Source: Desulfobacterales bacterium
GTDB taxonomy: Bacteria > Desulfobacterota > Desulfobacteria > Desulfobacterales > QNYZ01
NCBI GenBank assembly: GCA_029938515.1
Contig: JAOZUU010000038.1
Location: forward strand, 1-11,704
Direction: 5' to 3'
Length of the DNA stretch: 11,704 nt
Every line of letters begins with the position of its first letter. Within the stretch, counting starts at the first letter, position 1. A model generated the notes under the pieces. The model saw only the letters and a list, made by a program, of their open reading frames with translations, was not told the DNA's origin and made no database searches. Below are positions 7,085 to 11,704 of this stretch, piece after piece. The position numbers were made by a program, and so were the translations under genes.

Positions 7085-9071
7085 GGGCATCATGAACCCG
7101 GGCGGAACTGCCGGCATTTATCCGGAACGTGAAGAACCGCGTCCGGGGAAAGCAGACCGCCTGTCCGGCGCTATAGAAGGTTTTTTTGCCTCTCGGTTCA
7201 GGCCGAAGCACGGATCTTACAGCTGGATTGTTAAAGCTGTTAATGCCTGTCAGCAGTCAACCCGGGACTTAAGCGATGAAGAAATTTTAGAGACCGGCCG
7301 AAAATTGCGCCCCCTTTTAAAAAAAGAAGGATTTTCCAGAGAACGGGTCGCCCGGACATTTGCATTGGTGCGTGAAGCTGCCGGACGACATCTCGGCATG
7401 CCCCATTTTGATGTTCAACTGGTGGGTGGATATATCCTGTTGAACGGTATGGTGGCGGAAATGGAAACAGGGGAAGGCAAAACCCTGGTTGCGACCCTGC
7501 CGGCCTGTACAATGGCCCTTGCCGGTATCCCTGTCCATATCATCACCGTGAATGACTACCTGACATCCCGTGACTCCGATTGGATGACGCCGGTATATAA
7601 GGCACTGGGGCTTACTGTGGGCACCATTGTCCATGGAATGGATCCGGCAGCCCGGAAAGAGGCCTATCAATGCGATGTTACGTATTGTACCAATAAGGAA
7701 GTGACCTTTGATTATCTCAGGGACAGACTCATCCTCTGGGACAGGCCCACCCAGATCCGTCTCAAGGTTGAACGGCTCTACGGTGACGCATCAAGGATTC
7801 CACAGCTTGTTATGCGGGGTCTTTATTTTGCCATTGTTGATGAAGCGGACAGCGTGCTTGTGGATGAGGCGAGAACGCCCCTTATTATCTCTTCCCAGGT
7901 CGATGGCCTGTACGAACAGAAGGTCTACCAGAGTGCCATTACGATTGCCGGGGCATTTATCCCTGGTAAGGATTTTGTGATTTCAGAAGGGGACCGCATT
8001 GTGGAACTGACCCATTCGGGCAAATCCAGGGTCAAAGATTCTGACTGGGAGAACCTGCCTGAGAGTATCAATGAAAAACAGCGGGAACACCTGGTAAAGC
8101 AGGGTCTGTCTGCATTACACCTGTTCAAGCCTGACAAGCAGTATCTGGTCAAGGACGACAAAATACAGATCATTGATGAATATACCGGACGGCTGATGGC
8201 GGATCGATCATGGGAAATGGGCCTGCACCAGCTCATTGAAATCAAGGAAGGGTGTGAGATGACCTCGCCGAAGCAGACACTGGCACGCATCAGTTACCAG
8301 CGGTTTTTTCGCCGTTATCTCGGCATTGCCGGAATGACCGGTACCGCCCGGGAGGTGTCGGGAGAGCTGTGGTCTGTTTACCGTATGCGGGTGGTGTGTG
8401 TGGCCACAAACCGCCCCATACAACGGCACCATATTGCCGACCGCGTGTATGCCGGTGAAGGGGAAAAATGGAAAGCCGTGATCAAAACAATCTCAAAAAT
8501 GCATGATTCAGGCCGACCGGTATTGGTGGGCACCCGGTCTGTTGAAGCCTCTGAACAGCTCAGTCAATTCCTGGAAGAGGATGGACTGCCCCATAAGGTG
8601 CTGAACGCAAGACAGGACCAGGAAGAGGCCGAAATTATCTCACAGGCCGGTGAGATTGCCCAGATTACCGTTGCAACAAACATGGCCGGCCGGGGAACGG
8701 ATATTCGACTGGCTCCCGGGGTGGCGGAACTGGGCGGGCTTCATGTCATCGGGACCGAACGCCATGAAGCCAGTCGGATCGACAGACAGCTTTTCGGCCG
8801 CTGTGGAAGACAGGGGGACCCGGGCAGTTACAGCAGTATGATTTCCATTGATGATGAACTGGTTAAAGTTTATGTGAATAAATTTATTCAGTGGCTGGCC
8901 ATGCCGGTCGTAAAAAAACAAGGTATGTTCATTTCGAGCTGGGTTGGAAAGATGGTTTTTCGTATGGCACAAAGGGCTGCTGAACGGCTGCATTCGCGCA
9001 TGCGTAAAAACCTATTGAAAATGGATGATCAGATGGGTGAATCCCTTTCTTTTTCAGGTCGTTCCGAATGA
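7077..9071 (+). CDS. SecA-like ATPase, C-terminally shortened paralogue
   Basis: 664 residues, against roughly 800-900 for housekeeping SecA. The start ATG overlaps the preceding stop (8 bases) and is preceded by AAAGAGG; an in-frame ATG five codons later is an alternative. All core SecA motifs are present: FDVQLVGG, Walker A METGEGKT (K135), TVNDYL, TFDYLRD, Walker B AIVDEADS (D255, E256), DEARTPLIIS, the preprotein cross-linking region with DEYTGR (D367), GMTGTA (M420), and in NBD2 TNMAGRGTDI (534-543) and the arginine-finger motif GRCGRQGD (574-581). The chain ends in the start of the helical scaffold (LHSRMRKNLLKMDDQ), so the wing and rest of the scaffold and the C-terminal zinc/SecB-binding tail are missing. 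About 45 unrelated residues precede the SecA-like start. SecA drives unfolded protein through a membrane channel by ATP hydrolysis. With no ABC transporter or SecY gene nearby, I infer that this paralogue energises the neighbouring exporter. Housekeeping SecA is presumably encoded elsewhere. Confidence 0.92.
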   Translation: MFKGIMNPGGTAGIYPEREEPRPGKADRLSGAIEGFFASRFRPKHGSYSWIVKAVNACQQSTRDLSDEEILETGRKLRPLLKKEGFSRERVARTFALVREAAGRHLGMPHFDVQLVGGYILLNGMVAEMETGEGKTLVATLPACTMALAGIPVHIITVNDYLTSRDSDWMTPVYKALGLTVGTIVHGMDPAARKEAYQCDVTYCTNKEVTFDYLRDRLILWDRPTQIRLKVERLYGDASRIPQLVMRGLYFAIVDEADSVLVDEARTPLIISSQVDGLYEQKVYQSAITIAGAFIPGKDFVISEGDRIVELTHSGKSRVKDSDWENLPESINEKQREHLVKQGLSALHLFKPDKQYLVKDDKIQIIDEYTGRLMADRSWEMGLHQLIEIKEGCEMTSPKQTLARISYQRFFRRYLGIAGMTGTAREVSGELWSVYRMRVVCVATNRPIQRHHIADRVYAGEGEKWKAVIKTISKMHDSGRPVLVGTRSVEASEQLSQFLEEDGLPHKVLNARQDQEEAEIISQAGEIAQITVATNMAGRGTDIRLAPGVAELGGLHVIGTERHEASRIDRQLFGRCGRQGDPGSYSSMISIDDELVKVYVNKFIQWLAMPVVKKQGMFISSWVGKMVFRMAQRAAERLHSRMRKNLLKMDDQMGESLSFSGRSE

Positions 9072-9074
9072 TAC

Positions 9075-9079
9075 AAGGA
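9075..9079 (+). promoter_or_regulatory. Ribosome binding site deciding the start of the adaptor gene
   Basis: AAGGA lies eight bases before the ATG at 9088, while the earlier in-frame ATG at 9079 overlaps it and the ATG at 9025 lies inside the SecA-like gene. The 9088 start also puts the signal peptide at the very N-terminus. Confidence 0.6.
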
Positions 9080-9087
9080 TGATTTCT

Positions 9088-9942
9088 ATGAAATTTGCAA
9101 ACAGGTTTTTAGCAGGAGTTCTGGTGGGGGCAATATTGGTCTGGCCGATGGTTGCCGGATCTTTTCAGGAAGGGAACCAAAGCCTTGAATTCGATGGGGT
9201 GATCGAACCGTATCGGATCGTGGAAGTTGGCAGTGAAGTCCCCGGAATACTTAAGAAAGTATATGTGGATCGCGGGGATACGATTTCTGTGGGTCAGAAA
9301 GTGGCGTTGCTTCGGTCGGGTGTTGAAAAAGCAACCCTTGAGCTGGCCCGGGTCAGGGCCGACATGCAATCCAATATCAGAGCAAAAAGAACGGCCCTGG
9401 AATTTTCTCAAAGGCACTGCAACCGTATCAAAGACCTTTATGAAGCTAAAGCTCAGTCATTCCAGAAATGGGATGAGGTTGAGACCCAGAGAATCCTGGC
9501 AGAAACGGAACTGGCAGATGCCATGGAACAAAAACGTCTGCATGAGCTGGAGTTTGTGCAGGCCTCTGAAGTGGTCAAACGCAAAACGATTTTAAGCCCG
9601 GTGGCAGGCGTTGTCATGGAGCGGTATCTTTCCAAAGGGGAATATGTGGAAGACAAGCCTGTTATTAAAGTGGCCCAGATGGATCCCTTAAAGGTCGAAG
9701 TGGTGATGCTGGTGTCGGAAATCGGGTTCGTAAAAATCGGGATGCGGGGTATTGTAAAGCCGGAAGCCCCGGTCAATGGTGAGTACGAGGGGATTGTGAC
9801 CATTGTAGACAAGGTCATTGACGCGGCAAGCGGCACCTTTGGCGTTCGCCTGGAGATCCCCAATCCAAAATTCAAAATTCCGCCGGGGTTAAAATGCAAA
9901 GTCATTTTCAGCGGCACATCAAAGGAGTTGAAAAATGAATAA
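9088..9942 (+). CDS. Periplasmic adaptor (membrane fusion protein, RND/HlyD family) with TolC-docking motif
   Basis: 284 residues from the ATG at 9088, chosen for its ribosome site and because it gives a clean signal peptide (basic MKFANR, a hydrophobic core, cleavage near VAG-S at about 24). The upstream in-frame ATG at 9025 would bury that signal. Then: a lipoyl half at about 40-72 (VPGILKKVYVDRGDTISVGQ), a long alpha-hairpin of about 95 residues, the second lipoyl half (LSPVAGVVMERYLSKGEYV) and a beta-barrel. The hairpin tip has R-x3-L-x6-S (R113, L117, S124, in RIKDLYEAKAQS), the spacing of the RLS motif with which AcrA-type adaptors contact TolC. It overlaps the TolC-family gene by 8 bases. 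The short C-terminus lacks the extended membrane-proximal domain of full RND adaptors, and no RND pump gene is present in the window. Its likely job is bridging the inner-membrane machinery to the channel. Confidence 0.88.
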   Translation: MKFANRFLAGVLVGAILVWPMVAGSFQEGNQSLEFDGVIEPYRIVEVGSEVPGILKKVYVDRGDTISVGQKVALLRSGVEKATLELARVRADMQSNIRAKRTALEFSQRHCNRIKDLYEAKAQSFQKWDEVETQRILAETELADAMEQKRLHELEFVQASEVVKRKTILSPVAGVVMERYLSKGEYVEDKPVIKVAQMDPLKVEVVMLVSEIGFVKIGMRGIVKPEAPVNGEYEGIVTIVDKVIDAASGTFGVRLEIPNPKFKIPPGLKCKVIFSGTSKELKNE

Positions 9943-11260
9943 ATTTTCTGTCTTTTTTATGATGAATTTCTTTCTGATCCTGTTTTTTTGTCTGCAAACG
10001 GTCTCTGCATCAGACGTTACGGAAAATAAAGTATTTACTTTGGAGGAAAGCATTGATCTGGCGTTGGAAGAAAACTGGTCCTTCAAGGCCCTGAAGGAAA
10101 AAGAGATCCAGGCCATGGACGCTAAAAACCAGGCCAGATCCGACTTCCTGCCCAAGCTGAGGATGGAATATTCCTATACCCGCCTGGACGATGATTCCAA
10201 ATCCGGGTCCAGTCTTGCGGGATATGGTATAGTTCAGTCAAGGGACAATTTTCAGTGGCGGGGAACTGTGACCCAGCCCCTTTTTACCGGGTTCGCTCTG
10301 ATCAGCACATACCGGTTTGCAAAACTTGGAATCGATATGGCCCAGATGGATATTGAACTGAACAGACTTGACCTGGCCCTTCAGGTCAAAGAGGCCTATT
10401 TTAATATTCTTATTTATGACAAGGCAGTTGAAGTTATTGAAAAAGCGGTTGAATTCCTGTCCTCCAATGTTGAATTAACAAACAGTTTCTACAAGACGGG
10501 GATGATACCTGTAAATGATCTGTTAAAGGTAGAACTGAAACTGGCCAATGCCCAGCAGAATCTGGTGGAAGCTAAAAATCAGGCAAAACTGGCCCGGTCG
10601 GCATTTAATATTGTTCTGGCCCAGCCGGTCAATGTACCAGTGGATGTGGAGGATATCCTGGCCTATGAACCCCAGGTGGTCGATTTCCAGGCAAGCGTAG
10701 AAAAAGCATTGGAAGACCGCCCGGAGATAAAACTTATTGGTACTGAAATTCAACAGGCAGAGCAGCAGGTAAAACTGGCCGAAAGCAGATATTACCCTGA
10801 AATCAATCTGAATTATGATTATATAAAAGAAGGCGATGAAGCCAATGTGTCAGGAAGCCCGTTTCATGACGAGGACAGATGGCAAATCGCGGCAATATGT
10901 TCATGGTCCATCTGGGAGTGGGGAAAGACTCATTATACTGTAAGGGAAAAGCAAAGCATAATAAACGAACTCGTTAAAACGAAAAAAGCCATAGAGGAAA
11001 GCATTTATCTGGATATAAAAGAGGCGAAACTGGGCCTTGATACGGCTGAAAGTAACATCCCCGCCACCCAGAAAGCTGTTCTGCAGGGTGAAGAGAATCT
11101 GAGGGTAAACAAAATAAGTTATGAGGCCCAGATGAATACCATCACCGAGATTCTGGATGCCCAATCCCTGTTAACCCAGGCAAGGGTGAACTATTACACG
11201 GCACTTTACAGTCATCATCTGGCAAGGGCCAATTTATTAAGGGCCATGGGAACCTATTAA
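9935..11260 (+). CDS. TolC-family outer-membrane channel protein
   Basis: 441 residues. The ATG at 9935 overlaps the adaptor's stop codon by 8 bases and is preceded by AAAGGAG (9921-9927) at seven bases. The signal peptide (MNKFSVFFMMNFFLILFFCL) probably ends at VSA-S, about residue 25. The mature chain shows the two-fold repeat of the outer-membrane efflux family: each half opens with a helix (LEESIDLALEEN near 36; VEKALEDRPEIKLIGTEIQQAE near 255), then a strand-rich insertion (FLPKLRMEYSYTRLDDD; YYPEINLNYDYIKEGD) and long amphipathic helices ending in LAQPVNVPVD and YSHHLARANLLRAMGTY. Three such chains normally form a channel through the outer membrane and a tunnel across the periplasm. It is the last gene of the run, so the run contains an adaptor and its own channel. 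What passes through is not shown; the RTX protein upstream is the obvious candidate. Confidence 0.93.
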   Translation: MNKFSVFFMMNFFLILFFCLQTVSASDVTENKVFTLEESIDLALEENWSFKALKEKEIQAMDAKNQARSDFLPKLRMEYSYTRLDDDSKSGSSLAGYGIVQSRDNFQWRGTVTQPLFTGFALISTYRFAKLGIDMAQMDIELNRLDLALQVKEAYFNILIYDKAVEVIEKAVEFLSSNVELTNSFYKTGMIPVNDLLKVELKLANAQQNLVEAKNQAKLARSAFNIVLAQPVNVPVDVEDILAYEPQVVDFQASVEKALEDRPEIKLIGTEIQQAEQQVKLAESRYYPEINLNYDYIKEGDEANVSGSPFHDEDRWQIAAICSWSIWEWGKTHYTVREKQSIINELVKTKKAIEESIYLDIKEAKLGLDTAESNIPATQKAVLQGEENLRVNKISYEAQMNTITEILDAQSLLTQARVNYYTALYSHHLARANLLRAMGTY

Positions 11261-11282
11261 TTCTATTGCTATTCTGTTGAAT

Positions 11283-11310
11283 TTGACAATTGCATCGGAT
11301 CAGGTATAAC
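11283..11310 (+). promoter_or_regulatory. Putative sigma70-type promoter before gspF-like gene
   Basis: TTGACA (11283-11288) matches the -35 consensus exactly and TATAAC (11305-11310) matches five of six -10 bases, with a 16-base spacer. Transcription would start near 11317, giving a leader of only about 14 bases that barely includes the CAGAGG ribosome site (11316-11321). The site sits in the 70-base gap after the TolC-family gene, where I see no clear terminator. Confidence 0.5.
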
Positions 11311-11330
11311 TGTTCCAGAGGTTTTTCATT

Positions 11331-11704
11331 ATGGCGGTATTTGAATATAAGGGTTTAAACAGCAAAGGGAAAAAAGTATCCGGCATCCTTGATGCCGAGA
11401 GTACTTTGGCTGCAAAATTAAAATTGCGGCAGCAGGAAATTTTTCCTACCTTACTCAATAAAATTGAATCTGACTCGACTGCAAAAGAGAAAAAAACACC
11501 TTCTTTTTTTAGCGGATTCACTTTGTTTTCAAAAGTCAGTTCGTCTGAATTATCCATGATTATAAGACAAATGTCGACTCTTTTGTCTGCCGGGTTTCCC
11601 CTGGTTAAGGCTGTGAGCACACTGATTCCCCAGACCCGGTCAAAAACCATGAAAAGAGTGCTTTCAAGGGTAAAGGATGCCATTGAAGAAGGCAGCAGCT
11701 TTGC
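11331..11704 (+). CDS. GspF/PilC-family inner-membrane protein of type II secretion or type IV pili (3' partial)
   Basis: 124 complete codons are visible before the window ends. The ATG at 11331 follows CAGAGG at nine bases. The N-terminus MAVFEYKGLNSKGKKVSGILDA and the later segment SELSMIIRQMSTLLSAGFPLVKAV are characteristic of the cytosolic first domain of GspF/PilC proteins, which are multi-pass platform proteins organising the assembly ATPase and pseudopilus or pilus growth. In many type II operons gspE precedes gspF; here a TolC-family gene does, so this may begin a separate operon or be a split cluster. Type II versus pilus assignment cannot be made from this fragment. Confidence 0.85.
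   Translation, partial: MAVFEYKGLNSKGKKVSGILDAESTLAAKLKLRQQEIFPTLLNKIESDSTAKEKKTPSFFSGFTLFSKVSSSELSMIIRQMSTLLSAGFPLVKAVSTLIPQTRSKTMKRVLSRVKDAIEEGSSF

Noticed and set aside
9025..9087. Upstream in-frame start of the periplasmic adaptor inside the SecA-like gene
   Set aside because: It would add 21 residues ahead of a textbook signal peptide, and the better-spaced ribosome site is before 9088.
11261..11282. Terminator after the TolC-family gene
   Set aside because: No GC-rich stem followed by a T-run is visible in the short gap.

Overview
The window reads as one plus-strand block from a Gram-negative bacterium: it encodes periplasmic adaptors, a TolC-type outer-membrane channel and a type II secretion inner-membrane protein. 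Gene content and general codon use would suit a Desulfobacterota (deltaproteobacterial) genome. That is an impression from family content, not a computed placement. No RNA genes, CRISPR arrays, transposases or insertion sequences were seen, and all convincing genes lie on the plus strand.

Layout: (1) positions 1-2511 hold the 3' part of a large calcium-binding RTX-type extracellular protein with two related beta-sandwich modules and a C-terminal zinc metalloprotease-like module (HExxHxxGxxD plus a Met-turn). (2) A 98-base gap carries two mutually exclusive hairpins. (3) A tight run follows: a DUF3467-type small protein (2610-2951), a tandem-GAF/transmembrane/HlyD adaptor (3005-4885), a PqqD-like/M50 site-2-protease/HlyD fusion (4937-7084), a SecA-like ATPase lacking most of the C-terminal part (7077-9071), a classical periplasmic adaptor with a TolC-docking motif (9088-9942) and a TolC-family outer-membrane protein (9935-11260). 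(4) After a near-consensus sigma70-type promoter, the first 124 codons of a GspF/PilC-family gene run off the window end.

The run looks like a type I-like export apparatus in which the expected ABC transporter is absent. The only energy-coupling protein visible is a SecA paralogue, and two of the three adaptor modules are fused to unusual domains (cytosolic GAF sensors; a PqqD-like domain plus an intramembrane metalloprotease). The RTX/metalloprotease giant immediately upstream is the natural candidate substrate. My working model is that the SecA-like ATPase and the M50-HlyD and GAF-HlyD proteins form an inner-membrane engine and gate, that the third adaptor bridges to TolC, and that the DUF3467 protein is an accessory factor or chaperone. 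The domain identities are well supported by sequence motifs; the assembled system and its substrate are inference.
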